Assembly (NCBI GenBank): GCA_947586835.1
Contig: CANPXT010000014.1
Span: 1 to 39,330, forward strand
Origin: an uncultured Alphaproteobacteria bacterium
Lineage (GTDB): Bacteria > Pseudomonadota > Alphaproteobacteria > CAAHEQ01 > UBA3637
DNA: 39,330 nt
Direction: 5' to 3'
The notes under the pieces are model-generated. The model was not told the origin of the DNA and searched no databases. It saw only the letters and a list, made by a program, of their open reading frames with translations. How positions within the stretch are numbered: the first letter of the stretch is position 1; every line of letters begins with the position of its first letter. Both the position numbers and the translations under genes were made by a program. Positions 1 to 9,022 of this stretch are shown one piece after another.

Positions 1-3
1 TTT

Positions 4-78
4 TGGTGGGTGTGGCAGGGATTGAACCTGCGACCCCTACCGTGTGAAGGTAATGCTCTCCCGCTGAGCTACACACCC
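4..78 (-). tRNA. tRNA-Val (anticodon CAC)
   Basis: The reverse strand folds as a full cloverleaf. The acceptor arm GGGTGTG pairs with CACACCC, the discriminator is A, and CCA is encoded in the DNA (positions 4-6). The anticodon arm TTACC/GGTAG encloses the loop TTCACAC, giving anticodon CAC, which reads the GUG valine codon. The TTC-loop lies at about positions 24-30 of the window. A consensus promoter stands just upstream at 91-119. Confidence 0.95.
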
Positions 79-90
79 GACATGAATGCG

Positions 91-119
91 TTTATATCAG
101 TTTCTTTTTCTTTTGTCAA
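91..119 (-). promoter_or_regulatory. promoter of tRNA-Val
   Basis: On the minus strand, a -35 TTGACA (114-119), a 17-nt spacer and a -10 TATAAA (91-96) sit about 13 nt ahead of the mature tRNA 5' end, as expected for a tRNA promoter. Confidence 0.8.
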
Positions 120-147
120 TAAAAAAAAGACAGATATGTTTTTTTAT

Positions 148-176
148 TTGACATTTTACCGAATTTCATGTACTTT
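148..176 (+). promoter_or_regulatory. putative promoter of the Stealth gene
   Basis: A -35 TTGACA (148-153), a 17-nt spacer and a weak -10 TACTTT (171-176) lie 24 nt upstream of the ATG at 200. Confidence 0.5.
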
Positions 177-199
177 TGATGCAGTGAAAGGATTAAAAA

Positions 200-1234
200 A
201 TGAAACAAAAAAAGCCAAAAAAATCAGCACATTTTAAAATTTTTGTTTGTTTTATCGTAATGGTTTTTTCGGCATATGCCGCTTACGTCGGTCAGTGGCA
301 CCCTCATCAAAAGAAAAGTTACCCTGTCGATTTGGTTGTTCTGTGGGTTGATTCGGCCGATCAAGAATGGCTTATGAAAAAAAATTTGTGGCAAAAACAA
401 TATGATAATCTACCTCAAAATGCTGTTGACGAGTCGCGATTTCGGCAAAATGACGAATTAAAGTATTTGTTGCGTTCGCTTGAACAAAATTTACCGTGGA
501 TTCATAAAATTTTTCTGGTTACGGATCATCAGGTTCCTTCATGGCTGAAATTAAATCACCCGAAACTGCAACTTGTTTCCCATGAAGATATTTTTCCGCA
601 CGATGCCCTGCCCGTATTCAGTTCGGCTGCCATTGAAACGCGCCTGCCTTATATTCCATCACTTTCCGAACATTTTTTATATGCCAATGATGATATGTTC
701 ATTTCAACGCCGCTGCCCAAAAGTTACTTTTTCGATGAAAACGGAAATCCCAAAATATATGTTCGTTTTAAAAAAAGAACTTACGATTCGAATCTTTGGT
801 TGGCACAAATTAAAAAAGCACATGAGTTAGTGGCACAAAAATATCCGCTCCACTTTGTGATTACGCCTTCTCATAATATTCAATCCTATCGCAAAAGCTA
901 TTTTTTGGAAGCAATTCAAGAATATCCGGAAGAATTTCATCAAACAACCTATTCCAAATTCAGGAGAGCCGATGATATTAATCGGGTGATCATTGATTTG
1001 ACGGATCGCATGAAAAAAAGAAACACGTTTATTTCCGAAAACAACACATCGGATTTACCGCCTTCTTGTCATTGGCCGTTTTTGTTGGTTTCCAATAATT
1101 TCGATGACTTAGTCGACCTTGAACCCTGCCTTTTCTGCTTAAATGATTTTGAAGGAAAAAGCGAAGATGCCATTGAAACAACAAAACGTATTTTAGAATA
1201 TTTATGGCCGAAAAAATCATCATTTGAAAAATAA
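200..1234 (+). CDS. Stealth-family sugar-phosphate transferase, membrane anchored
   Basis: A 344-residue protein with the conserved regions of the Stealth family, which includes bacterial capsule hexose-1-phosphate transferases and eukaryotic GlcNAc-phosphotransferase. CR1 reads VDLVVLWVDSAD (about residue 43). CR2 contains RFRQNDELKYLLRSLE and LVTDHQVPSWL, followed by AIETRLP and FLYANDDMF. A CR3-like part has PSHNIQSYRKS and FRRADDI (about 235-270). One transmembrane segment (about residues 14-30) precedes the catalytic part, so it is probably anchored in the inner membrane. The ATG follows AAAGGATTAAAA. The family transfers a hexose-1-phosphate from a nucleotide sugar to a glycan through a phosphodiester bond. 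The exact donor and acceptor cannot be told from sequence. It stands alone rather than in a capsule cluster, which is unusual for this family. Confidence 0.85.
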   Translation: MKQKKPKKSAHFKIFVCFIVMVFSAYAAYVGQWHPHQKKSYPVDLVVLWVDSADQEWLMKKNLWQKQYDNLPQNAVDESRFRQNDELKYLLRSLEQNLPWIHKIFLVTDHQVPSWLKLNHPKLQLVSHEDIFPHDALPVFSSAAIETRLPYIPSLSEHFLYANDDMFISTPLPKSYFFDENGNPKIYVRFKKRTYDSNLWLAQIKKAHELVAQKYPLHFVITPSHNIQSYRKSYFLEAIQEYPEEFHQTTYSKFRRADDINRVIIDLTDRMKKRNTFISENNTSDLPPSCHWPFLLVSNNFDDLVDLEPCLFCLNDFEGKSEDAIETTKRILEYLWPKKSSFEK

Positions 1235-1257
1235 ATGAAAAAGTTTTGTTTATTTGC

Positions 1258-1286
1258 TTGATTTTCGAATGATTATTCTGTATGAT
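1258..1286 (+). promoter_or_regulatory. putative valS promoter
   Basis: A -35 TTGATT (1258-1263), a 17-nt spacer and a -10 TATGAT (1281-1286) lie 37 nt before the valS ATG. It starts after the stop codon of the upstream gene, so valS is probably transcribed separately. Confidence 0.6.
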
Positions 1287-1323
1287 AAGCCGATTTTATC
1301 AATATTAAACAGCAGAGGAAAAA

Positions 1324-3924
1324 ATGTCACAATATAAAGCAGAAAAAAAATTAGATGATAAGTTTAATGCCGAAGCCATGGAAGAACGCGGCATTCGTTT
1401 TTGGGAAGAAAACAAAGTTTATCAATATGATGCTTCCGCACCGCGTGAAAACACGTTTATTGTGGATACACCGCCACCGACAGTTTCGGGATCATTACAT
1501 ATCGGGCATATTTTTTCCTACACGCAAACCGATGTAATGGTTCGCTATAACCGTATGAAAGGAAAGTCAATTTTTTATCCCATCGGGTGGGATGATAACG
1601 GTTTGCCGACAGAGAGACGCGTACAAAATTATTTTAACATTGCCTGTAATCCTGCTCTGCCTTATGATCCCGACTTTAAGCCAGAACATAATCCGAAAGC
1701 CGAACACGGACGTAAAGAAGTGTCGCGGCGCAATTTTATTGAAGCTTGTGATGAATTGGTTGCCAACGATGAAAAGGTTTTTGAAGATATTTTTCATCAC
1801 ATCGGGCATTCTTATGATTGGAGCTTAAAATATGCCACCATTGATGAAAAATCTCAAAAAGAAGCTCAAAAATCGTTTTTGGATTTAGTGAAAAAAGGAT
1901 TAGCAAAATCAGTCGAAGCACCGACAATGTGGGATGTTACTTTTCAATCTGCCGTTGCACAAGCGGAAATTGAAGATCGCGAAACGGCTGGTTTTTTCCA
2001 TGATATTTCTTTTAAAGTGCAAGACTCGGATACAACTTTTACGATTGCAACAACACGTCCCGAATTTTTACCCGCCTGCATTGCGGTTGTTGCCCACCCC
2101 GATGATGAGCGTTACCAACCGTTTTTCGGGAAAAAAGCCATTGTACCCTTATTTGATATTCCGGTGCCGATTGTTCCTTCCGAACATGCCGAACCGGATA
2201 AAGGAACAGGTATTATGATGGTATGTACTTTCGGTGACGCGGCAGACGTTGCCTGGTGGAAACAATCAGGTCTGCCGATTAAGCAAATTGTCGGTTTGGA
2301 CGGTCGATTGATGGATATTGATTACGGTACGGGTAATTTCGTTTCGTTAAACGCGGAAAAAGCCGCCGGATATTATAACCGGCTCAAAGGACTGAAAGTG
2401 AAAGATGCACGCACGAAAATCGTTGAATTTTTGCGTGAAAGCGGTGATTTGTTGGGCGAGCCGAAACCGCTGACGCATCCGGTTAAATTTTATGAAAAAG
2501 GAACGGTGCCGTTGGAATTTGTTTCCTCGCGTCAATGGTTTGTTTCTATTTTAAATCTCAAAAAAGAATTATTGGAAACAGGTCGCAAAATCAAATGGAC
2601 ACCGGCGCATATGCAATCGCGTTACGAAGCATGGGTCGAAGGTTTAAATCAAGACTGGTGTATTTCACGGCAACGCTTTTTCGGCGTTCCTTTCCCCGTG
2701 TGGTATAAAATTAACGAAAAAGGCGTGATTGATTATGATCAGCCGATTTATCCGAGCGAATCGCAACTGCCCGTCGATCCGATGGTAGACGTGCCGAACG
2801 GGTTTACGGAAGCCATGCGAAATCAACCGAACGGTTTTACGGGCGATAAAGATATTATGGATACATGGGCAACCAGTTCGCTCACACCGCAAATAGCCAT
2901 GGCGCACGCGCCTGAAGGACATCATTTATCATTGCCGTTCGATATTCGTCCGCAAGCGCACGATATTATTCGCACTTGGGCATTCTATACCATTATGAAA
3001 GCCTATGCGCATGAGGGAAAAGAACCGTGGAAAGAAGCCTTAATCAGCGGATTTATTTTAGATCCTGATCGCAAAAAAATGAGTAAATCGAAAGGAAACG
3101 TCGTTACCCCGATGGATTTGTTGGTCAAGCACTCGGCCGATGCCGTTCGATATTGGGCATCGCGGGCAAAACTTGGCATTGATACGGCATTTGAAGAGCA
3201 AATTATGGAACAAGGGCGCAAATTAAGTATGAAAATATTTAATGCCGCCAAGTTTGTGTTTATGATGACGGAAAAATCGGGTGTTGATTTAAACGCAGAT
3301 TACCATAAACACATTACAAACCCGCTGGATAAAGCTTATATCGCTTCATTGAAAGAAGTGATTGAAACAGCTGAAAAATCTTTTGAATCAAACGATTACG
3401 CCTTTGCTTTGGAAGTGACGGAAAAATGTTTCTGGGATTTTTGCGATAATTATTTGGAATTGGTTAAAGGTCGTGCTTACAGCGATCATCCGACTTCCGC
3501 CGTTTCAACGTTGATGCTTGCCATTGACGTATTAATGCGGTTATTTGCACCGTTTTTAAGCTTTACAACGGAAGAAGTGTGGCAATGTCGGCCGTGGGGA
3601 AAAGGCAATCAGTCCATTCATAAAACTGCTTTTCCAAGCGTGAACGAATTGACACGGTTAGCCGGAAATCCGACCGTTTATGAAGAGGCGGCTCAAGCTA
3701 TTAACCTTATTCGAAAGCAAAAAGCGGAAGAAAAGAAATCGGTTAAAACGCCGATTGAAAAATTAGTACTGACGTGTTCTCAAAAAGAAGCAACTCTTTT
3801 AAATGAGGCAAGAGAAGATATTTTAAATGCCGCCAACATTCAAAATAATGCCTTAACATTTGAAAACGGCGCGCAAATGAGCATTCAAACTTGCATTTTC
3901 GGCCTTTATGAAAAACAAGCCTGA
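1324..3924 (+). CDS. valS: valine--tRNA ligase
   Basis: A class I aminoacyl-tRNA synthetase of 866 residues that charges tRNA-Val in the cytoplasm. The HIGH signature appears as SGSLHIGH (about residue 56) and the KMSKS loop as KKMSKSKGNVV (about 584). Between them lies a CP1 editing domain that includes TIATTRPEFLPA and GTGIMMVCTFGD. The ATG follows a GAGGA ribosome site. The segment GWDDNGLPTERRVQ and the lack of the long C-terminal coiled coil of E. coli-type ValRS resemble the archaeal-like ValRS known from Rickettsia. This subtype assignment is by recognition only. It is followed by a strong terminator at 3944. Confidence 0.95.
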   Translation: MSQYKAEKKLDDKFNAEAMEERGIRFWEENKVYQYDASAPRENTFIVDTPPPTVSGSLHIGHIFSYTQTDVMVRYNRMKGKSIFYPIGWDDNGLPTERRVQNYFNIACNPALPYDPDFKPEHNPKAEHGRKEVSRRNFIEACDELVANDEKVFEDIFHHIGHSYDWSLKYATIDEKSQKEAQKSFLDLVKKGLAKSVEAPTMWDVTFQSAVAQAEIEDRETAGFFHDISFKVQDSDTTFTIATTRPEFLPACIAVVAHPDDERYQPFFGKKAIVPLFDIPVPIVPSEHAEPDKGTGIMMVCTFGDAADVAWWKQSGLPIKQIVGLDGRLMDIDYGTGNFVSLNAEKAAGYYNRLKGLKVKDARTKIVEFLRESGDLLGEPKPLTHPVKFYEKGTVPLEFVSSRQWFVSILNLKKELLETGRKIKWTPAHMQSRYEAWVEGLNQDWCISRQRFFGVPFPVWYKINEKGVIDYDQPIYPSESQLPVDPMVDVPNGFTEAMRNQPNGFTGDKDIMDTWATSSLTPQIAMAHAPEGHHLSLPFDIRPQAHDIIRTWAFYTIMKAYAHEGKEPWKEALISGFILDPDRKKMSKSKGNVVTPMDLLVKHSADAVRYWASRAKLGIDTAFEEQIMEQGRKLSMKIFNAAKFVFMMTEKSGVDLNADYHKHITNPLDKAYIASLKEVIETAEKSFESNDYAFALEVTEKCFWDFCDNYLELVKGRAYSDHPTSAVSTLMLAIDVLMRLFAPFLSFTTEEVWQCRPWGKGNQSIHKTAFPSVNELTRLAGNPTVYEEAAQAINLIRKQKAEEKKSVKTPIEKLVLTCSQKEATLLNEAREDILNAANIQNNALTFENGAQMSIQTCIFGLYEKQA

Positions 3925-3943
3925 TTGGTTCAAGTATTGCTTT

Positions 3944-3975
3944 AAACCGCCTGATAAAAATCAGGCGGTTTTATT
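3944..3975 (+). terminator. rho-independent terminator of valS
   Basis: An 11-bp perfect stem (AAACCGCCTGA / TCAGGCGGTTT) with a 6-nt loop is followed by a T-rich stretch. It sits 20 nt after the valS stop. Because the left arm begins with A residues it may also stop the convergent minus-strand gene. Confidence 0.9.
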
Positions 3976-4061
3976 TTATATTTCCATTTATTTTCAATAT
4001 ATTAAATTAATAAATTAAAGCTTTAAACAAATATATTTTTTTTATCATAAAATGCTTTTAT

Positions 4062-5030
4062 TTATGATAAATTCCGATAATTTTCTTGACGTATAGGAAG
4101 GAGAAATGAATCATTATCTTCATTATCCGAGTTACCATTTACTCTGGAGGCACATTTATGCAACGTAGAAATTCCCGTCTGTTCATTTTCATTCGTCGGA
4201 TTTAAACGCTGTTCGATTTGTATATCAATTTGTGTCATGCGCAACCCTAAGTTTTGACGCGCTTTTGATGCCAATTCAATGCCTTTCAAGATTTGTTCTC
4301 TTTTAACGGGATCCGTTTCCGTTTTTGCGGCTTCTTCCAATCCTTTAATCATAATGTCGAGCTGTTTTAATTTTTCATGCTCTTTTTTCATGCCTTCTTT
4401 TTCTTTCAGAAGGTTTTCGGTGTTCATACCCGTAATGGTTTGATCAAGAACATCAAAATGCGCCATGGTATTCTTATAATCTTCCGACGCTTCTTTAAAG
4501 ACAGCATTAAATTGTTCCGGTGTGCCGTTTTTGACAAAATCAACCATTTTTTTAACACCTTCGGAAAATTTATGACTATGATGGTGAAAAGACTTAAAGA
4601 CCTTATCGGAAAATCCCTTATTAACATCATATCCATTATCCATGGCTTCTTTCAAAGCGGTAACATCCGTCAAAGATTTCATCATTAAATCATTACAATA
4701 GCTTTCATTATACCATTTTGCTTTTACATCATTTAGCCAGGCGTAATTTTGCTCATTTACCTCCTTGTTGCCGCTATTCGCCGTCTTAAGATTACTTTCA
4801 ATATAACCGGCAACCACATGATATTGTTTAACAATATTCAATTTTACATTATTCGGCAAAGAGCCAGCCAATGAAAAAGTCATTCTCAACTTATCGTTAA
4901 TTTCCTTAGAAGGTTTTCCTGATAAAATGGACGATTCAATATCATTTAAATCGTTTCGAAACTGTTTTTCGATTTCTTCAATATTTTCAACTTTTGAAAC
5001 CTCTTGCGGTTTTTCCGTTTTTTCGACCAT
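4062..5030 (-). CDS. hypothetical helical cytoplasmic protein
   Basis: A 322-residue protein that I do not recognise. It has no signal peptide or membrane segment. The composition is rich in Lys, Glu and Asn, with long predicted helices. The segment from about residue 205 to 270 (LLKEKEGMKKEHEKLKQL and onwards) looks like a coiled coil, and a His-rich patch FHHHSHKF lies near residue 150. The start is well supported by AAGGAGGT nine bases before the ATG. It has its own consensus promoter and stands where pal is usually found after tolB, but it lacks a lipobox and the OmpA-like domain of Pal, so it is not a Pal homologue. A terminator separates it from tolB. Function unknown. Confidence 0.75.
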   Translation of the reverse strand: MVEKTEKPQEVSKVENIEEIEKQFRNDLNDIESSILSGKPSKEINDKLRMTFSLAGSLPNNVKLNIVKQYHVVAGYIESNLKTANSGNKEVNEQNYAWLNDVKAKWYNESYCNDLMMKSLTDVTALKEAMDNGYDVNKGFSDKVFKSFHHHSHKFSEGVKKMVDFVKNGTPEQFNAVFKEASEDYKNTMAHFDVLDQTITGMNTENLLKEKEGMKKEHEKLKQLDIMIKGLEEAAKTETDPVKREQILKGIELASKARQNLGLRMTQIDIQIEQRLNPTNENEQTGISTLHKCASRVNGNSDNEDNDSFLLPIRQENYRNLS

Positions 5031-5057
5031 TTGATATACCTCCTTGCATTTATGGGA

Positions 5058-5086
5058 ATTTTATCACATTTTAAAGAGGTTGTCAA
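5058..5086 (-). promoter_or_regulatory. promoter of the 322-residue hypothetical protein
   Basis: On the minus strand, TTGACA (5081-5086), a 17-nt spacer and TAAAAT (5058-5063) lie 27 nt upstream of the ATG. Confidence 0.8.
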
Positions 5087-5113
5087 ATAAAAAAGCAGCT
5101 TATTTTTTTGCAA

Positions 5114-5139
5114 AAAAAGCGACTGAAAAGCCGCTTTTT
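5114..5139 (-). terminator. terminator of the tol operon
   Basis: In minus-strand orientation an AAAAGCGGC / GTCGCTTTT stem with one mismatch is followed by a run of T. It is about 20 nt past the tolB stop and closes the ruvB-tolB operon. Confidence 0.75.
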
Positions 5140-5158
5140 ATACAAAAAATACAATAAC

Positions 5159-6490
5159 TTAATGTAACAACGGTGACCATGCCGGATCTGAGGCATCTGC
5201 AGGTGTGGCAACTTGTCTTTCATTATAGCCGGTAATATCAATGGTATATAACTTTGCCGTACCACCGTTTCCGTTTCTGTCGGATTTATTTTGCCGATAA
5301 AACATTAAGACGCGTCCGTTCGGCGCCCAACTCGGCGATTCGACCAAAAAGCCGTTTGTAATCAATCTTTCACCGGAACCGTCCGGCTTAATCACACCGA
5401 TATGAAATTCGCCATGTCGAACTTTCGTAAACGCAATATAATCTCCGCGCGGCGACCACACCGGCGTTGCATATGTTCCTTCACCGAAACTGATTCGATG
5501 CACGTTTGACCCGTCGGCATTCATAATATAAAGCTGTTGATTGCCGCCTCTGTCCGAGTTAAACACAATTTGTGATCCGTCGGGCGAATAACTCGGCGAC
5601 GTATTAATAGACGGATGTTCCGTTAAACGCATTTTTGTTTTTGTCCGCAAATTATATGTATAAATATCGGCATTTCCACGACTGGAAAGGCTCATAATCA
5701 ACTGATTACCATCCGGCGAAAAACGTGGCGCAAACGTCATACCCGGGAAATTACCCACTAAAGAGGATTTTCGGTTTGCAATATTCATTAAATAAACTTT
5801 CGGTTTTCCTTCCTGATATGAAAAATAAGCAACTTCCTTCATATTCGGCGAAAAGCGTGGCGTTAACACTAAATCTTTACCACTCGTAAGAAATTGAAAA
5901 TTCTCACCGTCTTGATCCATAACAGCCAACCGTTTTTCCCGATTCAACTGATTGCCTCGCTCCGAAACAAACACGACTTTTGTATCAAAATACCCTTTTT
6001 CGCCCGTTAATCGTTCATAAATGTAATCAGCCATCATATGCGCTACTTTTCGCCATGACTCGGAAGAAGCCGTAAACGATTTTGCTTCCATTTGCGTTTG
6101 AGCAAACACGTCCCATATCCGAAACGAAACCGTTATTTTATTATTTGTTTCCCGAATGGTACCGTAAATCAGCGCTTGCACATTTATGGCTTGCCAATCC
6201 GCAAAATTCGGACGAACGTTCGTATCCGAAAACTTTTGAATGTAGGCATCTGGATTAATGTGCCGAAAAAGACCCGAACGCTCCAAATCAGCCGTTACAA
6301 CAGCCGTAATATCCTCACCCAATGCATTTTCCGAATAACTTGTTCCCGTTAAATCAGGCATGGCATACGGCAACGGTTCCGATTGCGAACCGGTCACATT
6401 AATATTTAACTCTGCTTGAGCCGATTGTCCGAAAAAAATTGTTATAACAACCGATAAAGTAATTAAAAATAATTTTCCTAATTTTTGCAT
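5159..6490 (-). CDS. tolB: Tol-Pal system periplasmic beta-propeller protein TolB
   Basis: A 443-residue periplasmic protein of normal TolB length. It begins with a signal peptide (about residues 1-26, cleaved after QSAQA). An N-terminal alpha/beta domain contains [18 protein letters not shown]-terminal six-bladed propeller shows repeated blade motifs such as [26 protein letters not shown] and [11 protein letters not shown]. TolB binds Pal and couples the TolQRA motor to outer-membrane constriction during division. Its ATG directly follows the tolA stop codon (TAAATG), so translation is coupled. It is the last gene of the operon, and no pal follows. Confidence 0.96.
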   Translation of the reverse strand: MQKLGKLFLITLSVVITIFFGQSAQAELNINVTGSQSEPLPYAMPDLTGTSYSENALGEDITAVVTADLERSGLFRHINPDAYIQKFSDTNVRPNFADWQAINVQALIYGTIRETNNKITVSFRIWDVFAQTQMEAKSFTASSESWRKVAHMMADYIYERLTGEKGYFDTKVVFVSERGNQLNREKRLAVMDQDGENFQFLTSGKDLVLTPRFSPNMKEVAYFSYQEGKPKVYLMNIANRKSSLVGNFPGMTFAPRFSPDGNQLIMSLSSRGNADIYTYNLRTKTKMRLTEHPSINTSPSYSPDGSQIVFNSDRGGNQQLYIMNADGSNVHRISFGEGTYATPVWSPRGDYIAFTKVRHGEFHIGVIKPDGSGERLITNGFLVESPSWAPNGRVLMFYRQNKSDRNGNGGTAKLYTIDITGYNERQVATPADASDPAWSPLLH

Positions 6491-7474
6491 TTAAAAAACT
6501 TCTCCTTTAATTGGGTTCATATTTAAATGAATGTTTTTCCATGTATTATAGTTCTTCGTGTGCTTTTTTGCCAGTATCCGAAAAGGCGATTCTTCCCCTA
6601 ACCCGTCACAAATATATATAGCACGTCGCGCGCTTTCCGCCATTGACTTAAAAGCCGGATTATTTTTTTGATTCAATATTTTCACATCTTTTACACTGCC
6701 GTCTTTATTCAAAAGAACATTTAATTCAACAATCATCGTTTCGGCATTTTCAACACCGGCATTGACATTCCAATGCTGACGTATCATATTTGCAATAAAG
6801 TCTTTTTCCGAAATGCTTAAAATTTCAAGTCGACTGCCGCTCGTACCGCCCTCAATTCCTTCATTCACCGTTAAACTTTCATCAACGTCTTCAATTTCTT
6901 TCGGAATCGGATTAATCGGTTTTTTTACTTTTTCCACAGAGGCCAATAAACTTTGTAAACCGCTTTTCGGCTGTGGTTTCGGCTTCGGTTTTGGTTGAAC
7001 TTTCGGTTGCGGTTTAGGTTTTGGCTTTTCTTTTGGTTTAGCAACTTCTTTGGGTTTTTCTTTCGGCTTTTCAACTTTCGGTTCTTTTTTCTCAACAACT
7101 TTTGCTGCCTCTTTGGGCATTTCTTTTTCCGCCGGTTTGACTTCCGCTTCTTTTTTCGGTGCTTCCTGTTTTACGACAGGCGTTTTTGTTATAGGTTCCT
7201 GCGGTTGTTCTTTGGGTTTTTCTTGCGGTTGAACCACGGGCTCGGGTTCTTCTTTTTTCTTTTCCGCTTTCGGTGGCAAATTTGTTTTATCACCGAGTTG
7301 TACTTTTGTTAAATCAACCATCAAAACAGCCGGGGGCGTTTTATCCGTATCATTTATTGCCCACGAAAAATTAAAAAGCATAAAAAACAATATCACGGCA
7401 TGCATCACAACGGACAATCCCAACGAATAAGATTGCCTTGTGGTAGTTTCAAAAAATTCAGTTAAACCGTTCAT
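6491..7474 (-). CDS. tolA: TolA-like energy-transducing protein with TonB-type C-terminus
   Basis: A 327-residue inner-membrane protein. A single membrane helix (about residues 19-38) is followed by a long Pro/Lys/Glu-rich rod (about 60-175, with PKEKPKPKPQPKVQPKPKP). The globular C-terminal domain (about 220-315) has the TonB/TolA pattern with LNVLLNKDGSVKDVKIL and SARRAIYIC. TolA spans the periplasm and links TolQR to TolB/Pal. The assignment rests on its place between tolR and tolB, because the sequence itself is low complexity. The gap to tolR is 16 nt. Confidence 0.9.
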   Translation of the reverse strand: MNGLTEFFETTTRQSYSLGLSVVMHAVILFFMLFNFSWAINDTDKTPPAVLMVDLTKVQLGDKTNLPPKAEKKKEEPEPVVQPQEKPKEQPQEPITKTPVVKQEAPKKEAEVKPAEKEMPKEAAKVVEKKEPKVEKPKEKPKEVAKPKEKPKPKPQPKVQPKPKPKPQPKSGLQSLLASVEKVKKPINPIPKEIEDVDESLTVNEGIEGGTSGSRLEILSISEKDFIANMIRQHWNVNAGVENAETMIVELNVLLNKDGSVKDVKILNQKNNPAFKSMAESARRAIYICDGLGEESPFRILAKKHTKNYNTWKNIHLNMNPIKGEVF

Positions 7475-7490
7475 ATTGTTTTCATCTCGT

Positions 7491-7904
7491 TTAAGGCATC
7501 ATAATTTTAGCATCTGTTTTTAAGCCGACTTGTGTAAATCCGGCACTTCTCAACAATGCCATAACTTCAATAACCGTACCGTAAGAGGCATCTTTATCTC
7601 CACTGATGACCATTCCGATAGCCGGATTTTCCGCTACAATGGCTTTGACTTTGGTAATTAAATCTTTTAAGGCGGTTTCATCGGTACCGATATAAATTTT
7701 TCCTTGTGAATCGATACTTATATCCAACGTTTTATCTTCTCCCTCAATTTGCTTTCCGTCACCTTTGGGTAAATTAAGCGGTATGCCCGATGTTAAAAGC
7801 GGTGCAGTAATCATAAAAATTGCCAATAACGAGGTCATTATGTCAATCAACGGCGTTAAATTAACCTCTGAGCGAATTTTTGTTTTTCGTATCGAACGCG
7901 CCAT
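7491..7904 (-). CDS. tolR: Tol-Pal motor subunit TolR (ExbD family)
   Basis: A 137-residue ExbD/TolR family protein. The single membrane helix (about residues 17-40, TPLIDIMTSLLAIFMITAPLL) holds the conserved Asp that takes part in proton movement. A periplasmic domain follows, ending in AGFTQVGLKTDA. It forms the motor core with TolQ, energising TolA. It begins 3 nt after the tolQ stop, indicating tight coupling. Confidence 0.95.
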   Translation of the reverse strand: MARSIRKTKIRSEVNLTPLIDIMTSLLAIFMITAPLLTSGIPLNLPKGDGKQIEGEDKTLDISIDSQGKIYIGTDETALKDLITKVKAIVAENPAIGMVISGDKDASYGTVIEVMALLRSAGFTQVGLKTDAKIMMP

Positions 7905-7907
7905 GAC

Positions 7908-8606
7908 TTACCCTTCCACCTGATCAATTTGCCGCGAAAGAATGGCACTTAACTCATCGGAAAACGTTTCCATACGATGCGAAATGCGATCAATATCATT
8001 TGATAATTTATTATAAGCAATCACGGCAGGAATAGCAGCAATTAACCCGACAGCCGTGGTAAACAAAGCTTCGGCAACACCCGGAGCAACGGCGGCAATA
8101 TTTGTGCTTTGCGTTAAACCGATAGCATTAAAACTGTCCATAATTCCCCACACCGTACCAAACAACCCCAAAAGCGGCGCAACAGAACCGGTCGATGCCA
8201 AAAAAATCATTTTTGTTTCCATTTTATCGACTTGTCGATCAATGGCAATTTGCATTACTTTATCAATGCGTTCCTGAATTTTAATATTAGAACCTGCTTT
8301 TTTCTTTTCGGTAATCGACCGACGAAACTCTTTGATTGCCGTCACAAAAATAAGCGCCAAGGGATTACTTGGATTTTGTACATTGGCATTATAAATGGTT
8401 TCCAACGAGCCACCGGACCAAAATTGTTCTTCGAAAGCCTTCATTCCCAAGCGAACGCGCTTAAATAAAAAGACTTTATCAAAAATAATCGCCCAACAGC
8501 AAACCGATGCAAACAACAATCCCAATATGAGCAGTTTCATAAATATATCCGAATCCATAAACATGGTGTACATGGATAGTGACGATCTCAATGCTTCTTG
8601 TTGCAT
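7908..8606 (-). CDS. tolQ: Tol-Pal motor subunit TolQ (ExbB/MotA family)
   Basis: A 232-residue polytopic inner-membrane protein. Three membrane helices are visible at about residues 20-42, 133-158 and 170-195. The conserved stretch LASTGSVAPLLGLFGTVWGIMDSF, continuing to VAPGVAEALFTTAVGLIAAIPAVIAYN, is typical of TolQ/ExbB. It forms the proton channel with TolR. A ribosome site (GGAGAATAAG) precedes the ATG, 3 nt from the stop of ybgC. Confidence 0.96.
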   Translation of the reverse strand: MQQEALRSSLSMYTMFMDSDIFMKLLILGLLFASVCCWAIIFDKVFLFKRVRLGMKAFEEQFWSGGSLETIYNANVQNPSNPLALIFVTAIKEFRRSITEKKKAGSNIKIQERIDKVMQIAIDRQVDKMETKMIFLASTGSVAPLLGLFGTVWGIMDSFNAIGLTQSTNIAAVAPGVAEALFTTAVGLIAAIPAVIAYNKLSNDIDRISHRMETFSDELSAILSRQIDQVEG

Positions 8607-8609
8607 ATC

Positions 8610-9020
8610 TTATTCTCCTTCAATATATTTTAAAAAGATTTCTTTTACATCGGGTGTCATACGAACGGGACGTAACGTCTGCGGATTGATAAATGCCAAT
8701 TGGATATGCATTACGACCAAAACCGTTCCGTCTTCTCTCAAACAGGTTTGTTCCAATGTCATACTGGCATTTTTTATTTCTTTAACACGCGTTTGAATTA
8801 TTAAAACATCATCTAATTTTGCCGGTTTTATATAATCTACTTCGGCATGTCTTAATACGAAAGAAATGCCTTTTTCAAGAAAATATTTAACATCAACACC
8901 TTCCTGAACCAGCATTTCTGCTCGTCCGCGTTCGGCAAAATCCAAATATCTGGAATGATAAACGACACCGCCTGCGTCCGTATCTTGATAATAGACCCGT
9001 AAAGTAATTTGACTAATCAT
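8610..9020 (-). CDS. ybgC: YbgC-type acyl-CoA thioesterase (hotdog fold)
   Basis: A 136-residue 4-hydroxybenzoyl-CoA-thioesterase-like protein commonly encoded with tol genes. The N-terminal active-site motif YYQDTDAGGVVYHSRYLDF contains the catalytic Asp and the conserved Gly-x-Val-Tyr-His. I chose the ATG at 9020 rather than an upstream one at 9095. AGGAG lies six bases before it, homology begins there, and the longer version would run back into ruvB. The ruvB stop is only 2 nt away. The family hydrolyses short- to long-chain acyl-CoA or acyl-ACP and is linked to phospholipid metabolism. Confidence 0.93.
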   Translation of the reverse strand: MISQITLRVYYQDTDAGGVVYHSRYLDFAERGRAEMLVQEGVDVKYFLEKGISFVLRHAEVDYIKPAKLDDVLIIQTRVKEIKNASMTLEQTCLREDGTVLVVMHIQLAFINPQTLRPVRMTPDVKEIFLKYIEGE

Positions 9021-9022
9021 TT

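Noticed and set aside
4..3924. tRNA-Val near valS as a regulatory pair
   Set aside because: They are on opposite strands, 1.2 kb apart, with separate promoters; no T-box or shared structure is visible, so proximity is probably chance.
6995..7312. Phe-rich open frame opposite tolA
   Set aside because: It is the complement of the Pro/Lys/Glu-rich repeat in tolA and has no ribosome site; it is a composition artefact.
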